Source: Candidatus Omnitrophota bacterium
Lineage (GTDB): Bacteria > Omnitrophota > Gorgyraeia > Gygaellales > Profunditerraquicolaceae
NCBI GenBank assembly: GCA_016208765.1
Contig: JACQXK010000044.1
Span: 1 to 35,626, forward strand
Length of the DNA: 35,626 nucleotides
Direction of reading: 5' to 3'
The notes under the pieces are model-generated. The model was not told where the DNA came from, ran no database searches, and saw only the letters and a program-made list of their open reading frames with translations. Positions 17,079 through 25,686 of this stretch are shown here, in pieces. Position numbers and translations under genes: made by a program. The number at the start of each line of letters is the position of its first letter. The stretch's first letter is position 1.

Positions 17079-17950
17079 TTGATATGTATAGAAGATATTC
17101 CCCGTTGGTAAGCATAATCACTCCGGTGAAGAACTGTTCTCAATACATCGAGCAGTGCATCCGGAATGTTTTGGCTCAGGATTACCCTTTTATAGAACAT
17201 GTTTTAATTGACGGCTGCTCTACCGACGGGACACTGGATATAATTAAAAAATATAATGCTATGTATCCGGATAAAATTGTTTTTATTTCAGAGCCTGACG
17301 GAGGAGCATGTGAGGCATGGAATAAAGGGTGGAATTTATCAAAAGGAGAAATAATAGGGTGGCTTGGAGGGGATGATTTTTATGAGCCCGGAGCTATTTC
17401 AACGGTAGTAGAATTTTTTAAATCAAAATTGGATGCATATTTTGTATTTGGCAGATGTAATTTAATTGATGATAGAAATAGAAAAATTTTAACCGTGGGA
17501 ATAAAAGATTTCGATCTCGATACGGTGTTATCAAGCTGTACAAATGTGATTCCTAACCCCTCTGTTTTTTACAGGCGGGAGGTTATTAAAAAGATAGGGC
17601 AGTTAAGAACAGATATAAATTGCTGCGATTTTGACTACTGGATAAGGGCCGGAACGATATATAAGATATATCGTATTAATGAGGTTCTTTCATCCTTCAG
17701 AATTCATAAAAATAGCACATCGGGTTCAAGGAGTTCTTATAGAATTTATGCGATTGAAAGATATAAATTAATAAGGCAGTATGGAGGAGGTCTTTCTCTT
17801 AATTGTCTGATCGGATATTTAATATCACTTATAATGGATATGCTTAAGTATGTCTTTGGCTCTCGATTAATTTATTATCGTATTACTTATTCTTTGAAAA
17901 ACCTGCTCATTACGATTCAATATCATATATATGGGGGAAAAAAAGGCTAA
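17075..17950 (+). CDS. GT2 family glycosyltransferase
   Basis: GT-A glycosyltransferase of 291 aa. SIITPVKNCSQYIEQCIRNV and HVLIDGCSTDGTLDII are the nucleotide-binding strands. GEIIGWLGGDDFYEPGA holds the DXD-equivalent GDD, and CCDFDYWIRAG contains the (E/D)D-Y-W base motif. Hydrophobic residues near the C-terminus may associate with the membrane. It overlaps the preceding gene by ATGA and is directly followed by the sugar transferase gene. It probably adds an early sugar of the repeat unit. Confidence 0.85.
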   Translation: MIDMYRRYSPLVSIITPVKNCSQYIEQCIRNVLAQDYPFIEHVLIDGCSTDGTLDIIKKYNAMYPDKIVFISEPDGGACEAWNKGWNLSKGEIIGWLGGDDFYEPGAISTVVEFFKSKLDAYFVFGRCNLIDDRNRKILTVGIKDFDLDTVLSSCTNVIPNPSVFYRREVIKKIGQLRTDINCCDFDYWIRAGTIYKIYRINEVLSSFRIHKNSTSGSRSSYRIYAIERYKLIRQYGGGLSLNCLIGYLISLIMDMLKYVFGSRLIYYRITYSLKNLLITIQYHIYGGKKG

Positions 17951-19285
17951 ATGTACATGCCAAGCTCCCGCTTGCATAAGTTATTGTTTCTATTCTTTGA
18001 TGGGCTATGTATCATTACATCGGTTTATCTGGCCTATGAAATAAGATTTAAGTCTTTTGGTATCTTTTCCGGTCCTCACCGGCCTATTGATGATATTATT
18101 CTCTGGGCGGTCGCAATCCCTGTTGTCTTTTATATACTGGAGCTTTATAACCGGCTCGGTATTTCCAATATTGTCATGAGGACCTTTGTGGGGGTAATGG
18201 GTTCGGGATTTCTGCTGTCGATATTTTCATATTTATTCTATCAATTTTTTATAGGAAGGATTTTATTTGCACTGGAGGGAATTTCCATAGCTATTCTTAC
18301 GACCGCATGGAGGGTAGGATATAATTTTTTTCGGGGACAGATCGAAAAAACGGTAAATATCATACTTCTTGGTCCCAAAGATATAGTCTTTGGAAAATAC
18401 GATGATTTTATTAAGGAGACAGATAGGTTTTCGGTTAAGCAATATCATTATAATTCTCAATATGAAGGCACGATTACATTTGATGAGATCGCAAAAGCGG
18501 AAAATGCGGTAGTAGTTTTTGTCGACGATCCAAACATACCTGCAGAGGTTATACAGGGACTGGTTCAACTCCGTCTTAATGGTATTACAGTAAAAGAGAT
18601 ATCTGATTTTTACGAGAGTATGTGGGGAAAGTTGCCTGTTTATCATCTCAGGGATCGCTGGTTTGTATATTCCCGGGGTTTTACCGCTGTTCATTATGAC
18701 TTTTATCAAAGGATTAAAAGGCTTCTCGATGTGGGTCTGTCTTCTATTGGTTTAATCCTCACGGCTCCGCTGATGATGTTTACGGCAACACTCATTAAGA
18801 TAGAATCAAAAGGCTCTCTCTTTTATAAACAAGAGCGTATCGGATTAAATGGAAAACCCTTTATCATGATCAAATTTCGTTCTATGGTTCAGGATGCCGA
18901 AAAAGGAATAGCGGTTTGGGCCCGGAAAGGTGATCCGCGTGTTACGAGGGTGGGAAAGATAATCCGAGTTTTAAGGATTGATGAATTGCCGCAACTATTC
19001 AATATATTAAATGGAGACATGTCATTTGTGGGTCCGAGGCCTGAGAGACCGATTTTTGTAAATGAGCTTGAAAAGAATATCCCGTATTACACTTATCGCC
19101 ATCTTCTGAAACCGGGACTCACCGGCTGGGCGCAGGTTAACTATCCATACGGGGACTCTATCGAGGATGCGGTTAGAAAGTTGGAGTTTGATCTTTATTA
19201 CATTAAGAACGCTTCACTTTTTTTAGATATTCAGGTTATTTTTAAGACCATAAGAGTAGTTTTATACAGGGAGGGGAGCCGGTGA
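17951..19285 (+). CDS. Polyprenyl-phosphate sugar phosphotransferase (initiating enzyme)
   Basis: Initiating sugar-1-phosphate transferase of 444 aa that loads the first sugar onto undecaprenyl phosphate. The N-terminal ~130 residues contain several hydrophobic segments and are followed by a cytosolic Rossmann-like region. The catalytic PF02397 domain (~255-444) begins at KRLLDVGLSSIGLILTAP. It shows YKQERIGLNGKPFIMIKFRSM, RVLRIDELPQLFNIL, MSFVGPRPERP, and LKPGLTGWAQVNYPYG. The last motif and YREGSR resemble the subgroup associated with PEP-CTERM/exosortase exopolysaccharide loci (TIGR03013-like). The ATG abuts the previous stop. Confidence 0.9.
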   Translation: MYMPSSRLHKLLFLFFDGLCIITSVYLAYEIRFKSFGIFSGPHRPIDDIILWAVAIPVVFYILELYNRLGISNIVMRTFVGVMGSGFLLSIFSYLFYQFFIGRILFALEGISIAILTTAWRVGYNFFRGQIEKTVNIILLGPKDIVFGKYDDFIKETDRFSVKQYHYNSQYEGTITFDEIAKAENAVVVFVDDPNIPAEVIQGLVQLRLNGITVKEISDFYESMWGKLPVYHLRDRWFVYSRGFTAVHYDFYQRIKRLLDVGLSSIGLILTAPLMMFTATLIKIESKGSLFYKQERIGLNGKPFIMIKFRSMVQDAEKGIAVWARKGDPRVTRVGKIIRVLRIDELPQLFNILNGDMSFVGPRPERPIFVNELEKNIPYYTYRHLLKPGLTGWAQVNYPYGDSIEDAVRKLEFDLYYIKNASLFLDIQVIFKTIRVVLYREGSR

Positions 19286-19291
19286 AAATAA

Positions 19292-21112
19292 ATGCAATAT
19301 CTTAACAAGAGATACGTTCAGATATTGTTTATAGTATTTGTTTCCCTGATAGCCTATTCGAATACATTCCATGCGCCTTTTACATTTGATACTATTCCGC
19401 ATATACCCGACAACCCAATTATAAAAGACCTGAAAAATTTCTTTTCCGGGGTTGCATATAGAGAATATCCCCGGAGATTTGTAGGGTATTTTACACTTGC
19501 CCTTGACTACTATCTCGGCGGCACCTCTGTTGTATATTATCATGTTACAAATCTGATCATACATATATTTTGCGGCATCCTTGTCTATTGGCTTGTTGTG
19601 CTGACGCTCAGAACACAACTCACGATACATGATACACGATACAAGATACACGATAAAAAACGTGCATCATGCATCATGCATCCTGCATCAGGACAGGCCG
19701 ATTCACCAATTCACCAATTCACCTATTCACCTATTCACTCATCGAAGGGCGATTATTTACCTTTGTTTGTTGCTTTGCTTTTTGTCTCTCACCCCCTGCA
19801 AACCGAGGCAGTTACATACATTATTCAGAGGTTTACATCCCTTTCGACAATGTTCTATCTCCTCTCGGTACTAATGTATATAAACGGGAGACTTGCCGGG
19901 TTTAAGCAACCCGTATCGTTCCTCTATTATTTTCTTTCTATTTTCTCGGCCATTTTGGCAATGAAGACAAAGGAGATAGCAGTTTCCATTCCTATCTCTA
20001 TAATAATTTATGATTTATTCTTCTTTAAGACACCTGCAAAAAAGAGACTCCTACTTTTCCTGCCGTTGATGCTTACAATTGTGATTGTGCCGCTCGGAGT
20101 TTTGTACCATGGTCAGTCCCTAAAGGAGCTGTTCATCGCGCTGCTCAGCTATAAGGCTCAAACCAATATGCCCCGAAGTATGTATCTATTCACCCAATTC
20201 AGAGTGATTGTTACATATATAAGGCTTATTTTTTTCCCTGTCAATCAGTGTCTCGACTACCCTTTTGCGGCCTACCGCTCCTTTTTCTCCACACCTGTAG
20301 TCTTTTCCTTTTTATTCCTATTATCTATAGTATTAACATCATTTTATCTCCTGTATTATAGCTCAAGGCATAGAAGCCCATATGCAAGGTTAATATCATT
20401 CGGGATATTATGGTTTTTTGTAACCATAGCACCTCAATCGAGCATAATCCCTATCGTTGATGTCATTTTTGAACACAGGGTCTATCTGTCATCTGTCGGT
20501 GTCTTTATAGCCATTGCATTTGCATCCGGCATTGTATGGAATAGGCTTCATACCAAATGGCGCAATAGGCTCGCTGTTGGAGCTGCGGCCGGAATGATCG
20601 CCATTCTTACTACAGCCACATTTGTCAGGAATACCGTCTGGCAAAGCGAGCTTAGCCTTTGGGAGGATGTAATAAAAAAATTCCCGGATAATGCAAGGTC
20701 GCTAAACAATCTTAGTGCTGCATATATCGATGCAGGGAGATACGAAGATGGGATCAAATCCAGTAGAAAGGTACTGCAATTTTTCCCGGATAATGCCAAT
20801 GCATATAATAATATCGGTTATGCATATTTTAAACTTGGAAAACTAAATGAGGCCAAAGATGCGATGGGCAAGGCAATAGAAAACAAACCTGACTTTGCGA
20901 GGGCATATTCAAATATTGTTGTTGTGTACATACTTTTAAGCGATTATAAAAAAGCATTGGAGGCGGTTGGAGAGGAGATAAAACTTAGTCCCAGCGCGTC
21001 TGCATATAATAATCTAAGCGTAATTTATCAACGACTCGGCAGATATCCGGAGGCAATGCATGCAGCGACCGAGGCAGTCAATATAAAGAGTTCTATGAAA
21101 ATGGTAAAATAA
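19292..21112 (+). CDS. Membrane protein with C-terminal TPR repeats, carrying an in-frame repeat insertion
   Basis: Integral membrane protein of 606 aa related to TMTC/O-mannosyltransferase-like TPR proteins. TNTFHAPFTFDTIPHIPDNP-like N-terminal sequence (read here as SNTFHAPFTFD, IPDNPIIKD) and about ten hydrophobic segments come first. TPR units from ~466 follow (ARSLNNLSAAYIDAGRYEDG, NAYNNIGYAYFKLGKLNEAK). Residues ~110-149 are encoded by simple repeats at 19621-19738 that keep the frame open. The C-terminus SSMKMVK is abrupt: the +1 frame continues as EFYENGK into the small remnant at 21112-21180, so the tail may have been altered by an insertion. Its exact role is unknown. Confidence 0.7.
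   Translation: MQYLNKRYVQILFIVFVSLIAYSNTFHAPFTFDTIPHIPDNPIIKDLKNFFSGVAYREYPRRFVGYFTLALDYYLGGTSVVYYHVTNLIIHIFCGILVYWLVVLTLRTQLTIHDTRYKIHDKKRASCIMHPASGQADSPIHQFTYSPIHSSKGDYLPLFVALLFVSHPLQTEAVTYIIQRFTSLSTMFYLLSVLMYINGRLAGFKQPVSFLYYFLSIFSAILAMKTKEIAVSIPISIIIYDLFFFKTPAKKRLLLFLPLMLTIVIVPLGVLYHGQSLKELFIALLSYKAQTNMPRSMYLFTQFRVIVTYIRLIFFPVNQCLDYPFAAYRSFFSTPVVFSFLFLLSIVLTSFYLLYYSSRHRSPYARLISFGILWFFVTIAPQSSIIPIVDVIFEHRVYLSSVGVFIAIAFASGIVWNRLHTKWRNRLAVGAAAGMIAILTTATFVRNTVWQSELSLWEDVIKKFPDNARSLNNLSAAYIDAGRYEDGIKSSRKVLQFFPDNANAYNNIGYAYFKLGKLNEAKDAMGKAIENKPDFARAYSNIVVVYILLSDYKKALEAVGEEIKLSPSASAYNNLSVIYQRLGRYPEAMHAATEAVNIKSSMKMVK
19621..19738 (+). repeat. Simple-repeat insertion inside the TPR membrane gene
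   Basis: Three kinds of short tandem units lie side by side. They are GATACAC/GATACAT-like 7-mers, GCATCAT-like 7-mers (CATCATGCATCATGCATCCTGC), and an 8-mer (A/T)ATTCACC present about five times. They encode a low-complexity segment (RYKIHDKKRASCIMHP, then SPIHQFTYSPIHS) in a loop between membrane segments. The frame is preserved and two other frames are also open here. Confidence 0.75.
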
Positions 21113-21180
21113 TGAGTTGGAAGGATTTGGGCGAATATATCGAGGATGCAAAAAACAAAAAACTCTCATGGGCGATCTGA
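21112..21180 (+). pseudogene. Short remnant, possible antitoxin 3' end
   Basis: The frame read from about 21084 gives EFYENGKIMSWKDLGEYIED and ends at 21180. Its only ATG (21112) overlaps the preceding stop. The style resembles the C-terminal tail of small antitoxins, but I cannot name the family. It may be debris from a TA insertion that also changed the end of the TPR gene. Confidence 0.3.
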
Positions 21181-21200
21181 AACATTACAAAGGAGGCTTT

Positions 21201-21461
21201 ATGTTAGCTGTCAAAGGATATTATAAAGACGGACGTATTGAAATAATAGAACCATTACCGCCGGATATTAAAGAGGCCGAATTGAATATTGTGATAATCC
21301 CAAAGGAGGAAAGAGAAAAAAAATATATTCCGATGGATAGTTTTAGAATTACGCATGATGATAGTGAAAAAGATTTCAGGATGTTGGGTATGTATAATTT
21401 TTTTGATGCCGAAGATGATAGGTTTATAGATTGGGAGGAGCATTTTGGCCTCAGGAAATAG
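21201..21461 (+). CDS. DUF104/AF2212-like antitoxin, orphan
   Basis: Small acidic protein of 86 aa. MLAVKGYYKDGRIEIIEPLP is typical of the DUF104/AF2212-like antitoxin N-terminus, followed by EAELNIVIIPKEE. AGGAGG lies six bases upstream of ATG 21201, which decides this start over an open frame beginning at 21117. No PIN or other toxin follows; the next gene, 14 nt downstream, is another small antitoxin-like ORF, so this one looks orphaned. The C-terminal half (RMLGMYNFFDAEDDRFIDWE) is family-unspecific. Confidence 0.6.
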   Translation: MLAVKGYYKDGRIEIIEPLPPDIKEAELNIVIIPKEEREKKYIPMDSFRITHDDSEKDFRMLGMYNFFDAEDDRFIDWEEHFGLRK

Positions 21462-21475
21462 AGGAGGGATATTCA

Positions 21476-21688
21476 ATGCAAGCTATTAGAAAGATAGTAG
21501 ATGTTGATGCTATAAGCAGTGTAATTAACATCCCGGAGACTTTTGGCAAGAAAGTAGAAATGATTGTATTGCCTTTATTTAACGACCTGGAATTGACATC
21601 TGAAGACATGATGAAGTTGCAAGAGGGAAGCGGGTTTATAAAGGCTATTTTTGAAAGCAAAAAAGAGGATGTCTGGAATAATGTATAA
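21476..21688 (+). CDS. Small antitoxin of the PemK/MazF-type pair
   Basis: Protein of 70 aa. [20 protein letters not shown] with [10 protein letters not shown] resembles short antitoxins found before PemK/MazF toxins. GAGGAGGG sits seven bases upstream of ATG 21476. The stop overlaps the toxin-RfbH fusion start (TAATG at 21686-21690), the usual coupling in such pairs. If the fused toxin domain is active, this protein would be needed to hold it in check. Confidence 0.6.
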   Translation: MQAIRKIVDVDAISSVINIPETFGKKVEMIVLPLFNDLELTSEDMMKLQEGSGFIKAIFESKKEDVWNNV

Positions 21689-23373
21689 TGAAGTACAAAG
21701 GTAAGATTTTTAAGATCCCCTTTCCCTTTACAAATCTAAAAGGGAAGAAGGTTCGCCCTGCCCTTGCTGTGTCTGAGCCGGATGAATATGGAGATATGGA
21801 GTTTCTATTCATTACAACAAAAGAGACCAGAGGTTTTGACAGGACGCTTGATATTCCCGCCGGGCTTTTACCTTTTGAGTCCATCTTGCATGTTGAGAAA
21901 AGATATCTGTTAAATAAATCAATAATTATGGACGAAATGGCCGAGGTTGATAAGGACTTTCTGGCAAAGGTTTTAAAGGAGATAACATTTAACGATACTG
22001 TTAACTATTATCTTACAATCCATAAACCCAACCAGTACTCGGAGTTTGTCCCCAGCAAATCAAAGATCAGCTATGCAGGGCGTATATTTGATGAAAAAGA
22101 GATGATTAATCTTGTTGACAGCAGTCTTGATTTCTGGCTTACCACTGGAAAGTATACGGAAAGGTTTGAGAAGGAATTTGCAGAATTTCTGGGGGTCAAG
22201 TATTGCTCTCTTACCAATTCCGGTTCTTCTGCTAATCTCATTGCATTTATGACATTAACATCTCCCAAGCTTGGCGAGAGAAGGATTAAAAAGGGTGATG
22301 AGGTTATTACCGTAGCAGCAGGTTTTCCGACGACTGTTGCTCCCATTATACAATATGGTGCTATACCTGTGTTTGTTGATATAACTTTGCCTACTTACAA
22401 TATCGATTGTTCACAGCTTAAAACAGCACTGTCAGATAAAACAAAGGCAGTAATGCTGGCCCATACTCTCGGAAATCCTTTTGATATTAAAGCTGTTAAA
22501 GATTTTTGTGATACACATAATCTCTGGTTCATTGAGGATAACTGTGATGCTCTTGGTTCAAGCTATATCTACAACGGAGAATGGAGATATACCGGCACAT
22601 TTGGTGATATTGCCACATCCAGTTTTTATCCTCCTCATCATATGACAATGGGTGAAGGCGGTGCTGTATATACCAATGATGTTCAACTTAAGCGAATAGT
22701 GGACTCCTTCCGTGATTGGGGAAGGGACTGCTGGTGTCCTTCAGGGCATGATGATACCTGCAAAAAGAGATTTGATTGGCAGCTCGGTGAATTACCCTAC
22801 GGATATGACCACAAATATGTTTATTCCCATTTCGGGTATAATCTCAAGGTTACAGATATGCAGGCGGCAATAGGATGCGCACAACTGGGCAAATTACCTT
22901 CCTTTATTGAGGCAAGGAAAAAGAACTGGAAGCTTTTGAGAGATGGTCTCTCTAACTTGCCTGACAGATTTATTTTGCCTGAACCAACGCCGAATTCTGA
23001 CCCGAGCTGGTTCGGGTTTTTGCTTACAGTAAGGGAGAATGCGGGTTTTACGAGAGACGAGATGGTGAATAATCTTGAAACAAATGGAATTCAGACAAGG
23101 ATGCTCTTTGCAGGGAATCTTATTAAGCATCCATGCTTTGATGAAATGAGGAAAAACGGACAGGGCTTCAGAATTGTTAACCCACCTTCACACCATCACA
23201 CTTTCTCAAGTTCTCAACTTCTTAACTTTTCAACTTCTGCCTTGCCGAATACCGACCGTGTCATGCGGGATACATTCTGGATTGGGGTATATCCGGGAAT
23301 AAGAGAGGAAATGTTATCATATATAGCAGAAAAGATAAGAGACTTTGTAAAAGGGAGAGTCCAAAATGGTTAA
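21688..23373 (+). CDS. rfbH: Fusion of PemK/MazF-like toxin and RfbH-type CDP-4-keto-6-deoxyglucose 3-dehydrase
   Basis: Single frame of 561 aa. Residues 1-108 are a complete-looking PemK/MazF domain ([26 protein letters not shown], then LAKVLKEI). Residues ~118-561 match RfbH/E1, a PMP- and [2Fe-2S]-dependent enzyme that removes the 3-OH of CDP-4-keto-6-deoxyglucose on the route to 3,6-dideoxyhexoses. Diagnostic features are His317 replacing the PLP Lys ([14 protein letters not shown]) and cluster cysteines 286 (IEDNCDALG), 348, 350 and 358 ([13 protein letters not shown]). RfbH normally starts ~25 residues before FVPSKS; that piece is replaced by the toxin. No good internal start for RfbH alone is visible. 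Residues ~500-521 are a simple-repeat insertion. Partner enzymes RfbF/RfbG are not in the window. Confidence 0.88.
   Translation: MKYKGKIFKIPFPFTNLKGKKVRPALAVSEPDEYGDMEFLFITTKETRGFDRTLDIPAGLLPFESILHVEKRYLLNKSIIMDEMAEVDKDFLAKVLKEITFNDTVNYYLTIHKPNQYSEFVPSKSKISYAGRIFDEKEMINLVDSSLDFWLTTGKYTERFEKEFAEFLGVKYCSLTNSGSSANLIAFMTLTSPKLGERRIKKGDEVITVAAGFPTTVAPIIQYGAIPVFVDITLPTYNIDCSQLKTALSDKTKAVMLAHTLGNPFDIKAVKDFCDTHNLWFIEDNCDALGSSYIYNGEWRYTGTFGDIATSSFYPPHHMTMGEGGAVYTNDVQLKRIVDSFRDWGRDCWCPSGHDDTCKKRFDWQLGELPYGYDHKYVYSHFGYNLKVTDMQAAIGCAQLGKLPSFIEARKKNWKLLRDGLSNLPDRFILPEPTPNSDPSWFGFLLTVRENAGFTRDEMVNNLETNGIQTRMLFAGNLIKHPCFDEMRKNGQGFRIVNPPSHHHTFSSSQLLNFSTSALPNTDRVMRDTFWIGVYPGIREEMLSYIAEKIRDFVKGRVQNG
23203..23238 (+). 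repeat. Octamer simple repeat inside rfbH
   Basis: Four and a half consecutive 8-mers: TTCTCAAG, TTCTCAAC, TTCTTAAC, TTTTCAAC, TTCT. With the preceding ACCATCACAC they replace the two or three residues that normally join RIV to LPNTDRVM, adding about 19 residues in frame. Confidence 0.75.
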
Positions 23374-24898
23374 AGAAAAATATTTTAAGAATCTCTTTAT
23401 TTTTGAAATGGCCAACAATCACATGGGTGATGTAGAACATGGATTGAGGATTATTAATGAGTTTTGTAAAATATGCAAGAATTTCGAGGGATTTAAATTT
23501 GCATTTAAATTCCAGTATAGAGATCTGGATACTTTTATTCATCCCGACTATAAAGACAGGACGGACTTTAAGTATGTAAAACGGTTTATGGAGACTAATC
23601 TGTCTGAAGCCGAAAGAAGGTTATTGAGGGATGAGGCAAAAAAAAATGGATTCATAACTATATGCACACCATTTGATGAGAATTCCGTTGATTTAATAGA
23701 AAAACATGATTATGATGTCATCAAGATTGCAAGCTGCTCATTCACAGACTGGTCGTTATTAGAGAGAATCTCAAAGACTAATAAACCTGTCATTGCCTCT
23801 ACAGCAGGAGCATCTCTTGAAGATATAGATAAGGTAGTGTCTTTTCTTGAGCATAGAGGTAAAAATTTTTACATAATGCATTGTGTAGGTGAATATCCGA
23901 CTGATAAGAGAAATTTGCAGTTGAATCAAATTGATTTGTTAAGAAAAAGGTATCCGGAAGTGCCGATAGGATATTCTACCCACGAATCCCCCGATAATAC
24001 CGAAGCGGTAAAGATCGCTATCGGGAAAGGAGCAACTGTATTCGAGAGACATGTTGGGGTAAAAACCAATAAGTACGACATCAATGCCTATTCTTCGACT
24101 CCGGAAAAGATTTTAGCCTGGCTGCAAGCTGCTCAAACCGCAATCGAGATGTGTGGTATCTCAGAAATGCGATTCGATGGGACGGAAAAAGAGAAGTCTG
24201 ATTTAAGAGGATTGCAAAGAGGCGTTTTTGCAAAAGGAGATATAAAAAAGGGTGAACGGATTGATTTGTCGAATACATTTTTTGCGATTCCTAATTTTAA
24301 AGGTCAGATTGTTGCTAATGATATGTCTAAGTATACTGAACTTATTTCACTAAGAGACATTAAGGCTAACGAACCTATTAATTTTAAGGATGTCTCGATA
24401 AAAAATTTAAGAGGCTATGTGGTAGAAGTCATCAATCAATTACAGCCGATACTCAAGGAAAGCAAAATCGCCTTGCCTGATAAACTGGAAATGGAAATAT
24501 CGCATCACTATGGCATCGAAAGATTCAAGGAGTGCGGAGCAACGATTATTAACTGCATAAATAGAGAATATTGCAAGAAATTGATAATACTACTTCCAGG
24601 ACAGAAACATCCTGTGCATTATCACAAAAAGAAAGAAGAAACATTCCATGTGCTGTACGGCGATATGGCTGTAAATCTTAATGGAGAAGATAAGAACTGC
24701 AAGGCAGGAGATATGGTAATAGTTGAAAGGGGAATGAAACATAACTTTAGCTCTATTAATGGGGCAATATTCGAAGAAATATCAACAACCCATTATAAAG
24801 ATGATTCTTTTTATGATGATATTAATGTGGTAAATAATAAAAATAGAAAAACCGCTTTGACGTTCTGGTCTGACTGGCTGCTAAAACCGGTCTCGTAA
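23366..24898 (+). CDS. NeuB-like nonulosonate synthase with SAF and C-terminal cupin domain
   Basis: Protein of 510 aa. Residues ~10-275 are a NeuB-type TIM barrel that condenses phosphoenolpyruvate with an N-acyl hexose: [65 protein letters not shown]. Residues ~285-350 resemble a SAF/antifreeze-like domain ([15 protein letters not shown]). Residues ~395-480 form a cupin with metal-type histidines ([18 protein letters not shown] and GMKHNF). A fused cupin is not part of standard NeuB (~340 aa). The cupin may isomerise or bind the sugar substrate. The start overlaps rfbH by 8 nt. No CMP-sugar synthetase is in the window, so the final sugar is uncertain. Confidence 0.82.
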   Translation: MVKEKYFKNLFIFEMANNHMGDVEHGLRIINEFCKICKNFEGFKFAFKFQYRDLDTFIHPDYKDRTDFKYVKRFMETNLSEAERRLLRDEAKKNGFITICTPFDENSVDLIEKHDYDVIKIASCSFTDWSLLERISKTNKPVIASTAGASLEDIDKVVSFLEHRGKNFYIMHCVGEYPTDKRNLQLNQIDLLRKRYPEVPIGYSTHESPDNTEAVKIAIGKGATVFERHVGVKTNKYDINAYSSTPEKILAWLQAAQTAIEMCGISEMRFDGTEKEKSDLRGLQRGVFAKGDIKKGERIDLSNTFFAIPNFKGQIVANDMSKYTELISLRDIKANEPINFKDVSIKNLRGYVVEVINQLQPILKESKIALPDKLEMEISHHYGIERFKECGATIINCINREYCKKLIILLPGQKHPVHYHKKKEETFHVLYGDMAVNLNGEDKNCKAGDMVIVERGMKHNFSSINGAIFEEISTTHYKDDSFYDDINVVNNKNRKTALTFWSDWLLKPVS

Positions 24899-24928
24899 AG
24901 TGGTATAGGTCATATAAGTCCTATTATT

Positions 24929-25510
24929 ATGAAAACTATTGCATGGGATGTTGACGATGTGCTCAATGATTTAATGCAGTCATGGTTTGAACAAAAATGG
25001 TTGAAAGATCATCCGGATTGCAATATCAGATATGATGAGATTACAGAAAATCCACCACACAAGTTGTTAGGTGGAAGCATTGATGAATATCTTTTGTCGC
25101 TGGATAGATTCAGATTATCACCATTATATCAGGAAATGAACCCGGTAAATGAAGTCATGGAATGGTTTAGTAAGTATGGAGGCAATTTCCATCATATTGC
25201 CCTTACAGCAACACCGCTTATTGCTGTATCTGCATCGGCACAATGGGTTTTTAGACATTTTGGGAGATGGATAAGAACCTTTCATTTTGTTCCATCTAAA
25301 CGGCAAGAACAGGTGATACCGGAATACGAAAGTGATAAAGGTGACTTTTTACAGTGGATATTCAGAGTGGACGTGCTTGTTGATGATGGTGAGTCAAACA
25401 TTATGAGTGCAGAAAAGGTTGGTTGTAAGGGAATCCTTATACCGCGTCCATGGAATAAAAGTAAAATTTCAATAGGTGAGACTCTATCTATGCTGACAGA
25501 TATACTATAA
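24929..25510 (+). CDS. HAD-superfamily phosphatase
   Basis: HAD hydrolase of 193 aa. Motif I is AWDVDDVLND (nucleophile Asp7, acid/base Asp9), motif II is ALTATP, a Lys is available in SKRQE or SDKGD, and motif IV is DVLVDDGESN. The cap is small and inserted between motifs I and II. It lies 30 nt after the NeuB-like gene, so it may dephosphorylate a nonulosonate-9-phosphate, or the precursor, as in KDO/KDN pathways. That pairing is inference. Confidence 0.72.
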   Translation: MKTIAWDVDDVLNDLMQSWFEQKWLKDHPDCNIRYDEITENPPHKLLGGSIDEYLLSLDRFRLSPLYQEMNPVNEVMEWFSKYGGNFHHIALTATPLIAVSASAQWVFRHFGRWIRTFHFVPSKRQEQVIPEYESDKGDFLQWIFRVDVLVDDGESNIMSAEKVGCKGILIPRPWNKSKISIGETLSMLTDIL

Positions 25511-25547
25511 TAAAGGTCTCAAAATTGAGATTGCATTTTAATCAGAA

Positions 25548-25624
25548 AATCTCCCCTAACCCCTCTTTTTCAAAGAGGGGAAATCCCTCCCTTTGGTAAA
25601 GGGAGGTTAGGAGGGATTTTATAA
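25548..25624 (+). repeat. Double palindromic repeat
   Basis: Two adjacent hairpins fill most of the 176-nt gap between the HAD and ThDP genes. They are CCCCTCTTT/AAAGAGGGG (25560-25580) and the larger AAATCCCTCC ... GGAGGGATTT (25581-25619) with an inner CTCCCTTT/AAAGGGAG. Positions 25586-25624 reappear in inverted orientation at 34124-34162 with one mismatch in 39 nt. Nothing else is seen in the gap. Confidence 0.75.
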
Positions 25625-25686
25625 ATAAATAAAGCTGTTATATTATCTATTAGAGTCTTAATATTTAAAATCTGGAAGACTACTAT

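Noticed and set aside
19629-19905. Alternative + strand reading frames across the simple repeats
   Set aside because: They consist of repeat-encoded low complexity and then run out of frame through the conserved TPR membrane protein.
25548-25624. Terminator between the HAD and ThDP genes
   Set aside because: The structure recurs elsewhere in other orientations, including within coding frames, so it is a dispersed repeat; an effect on transcription cannot be excluded.
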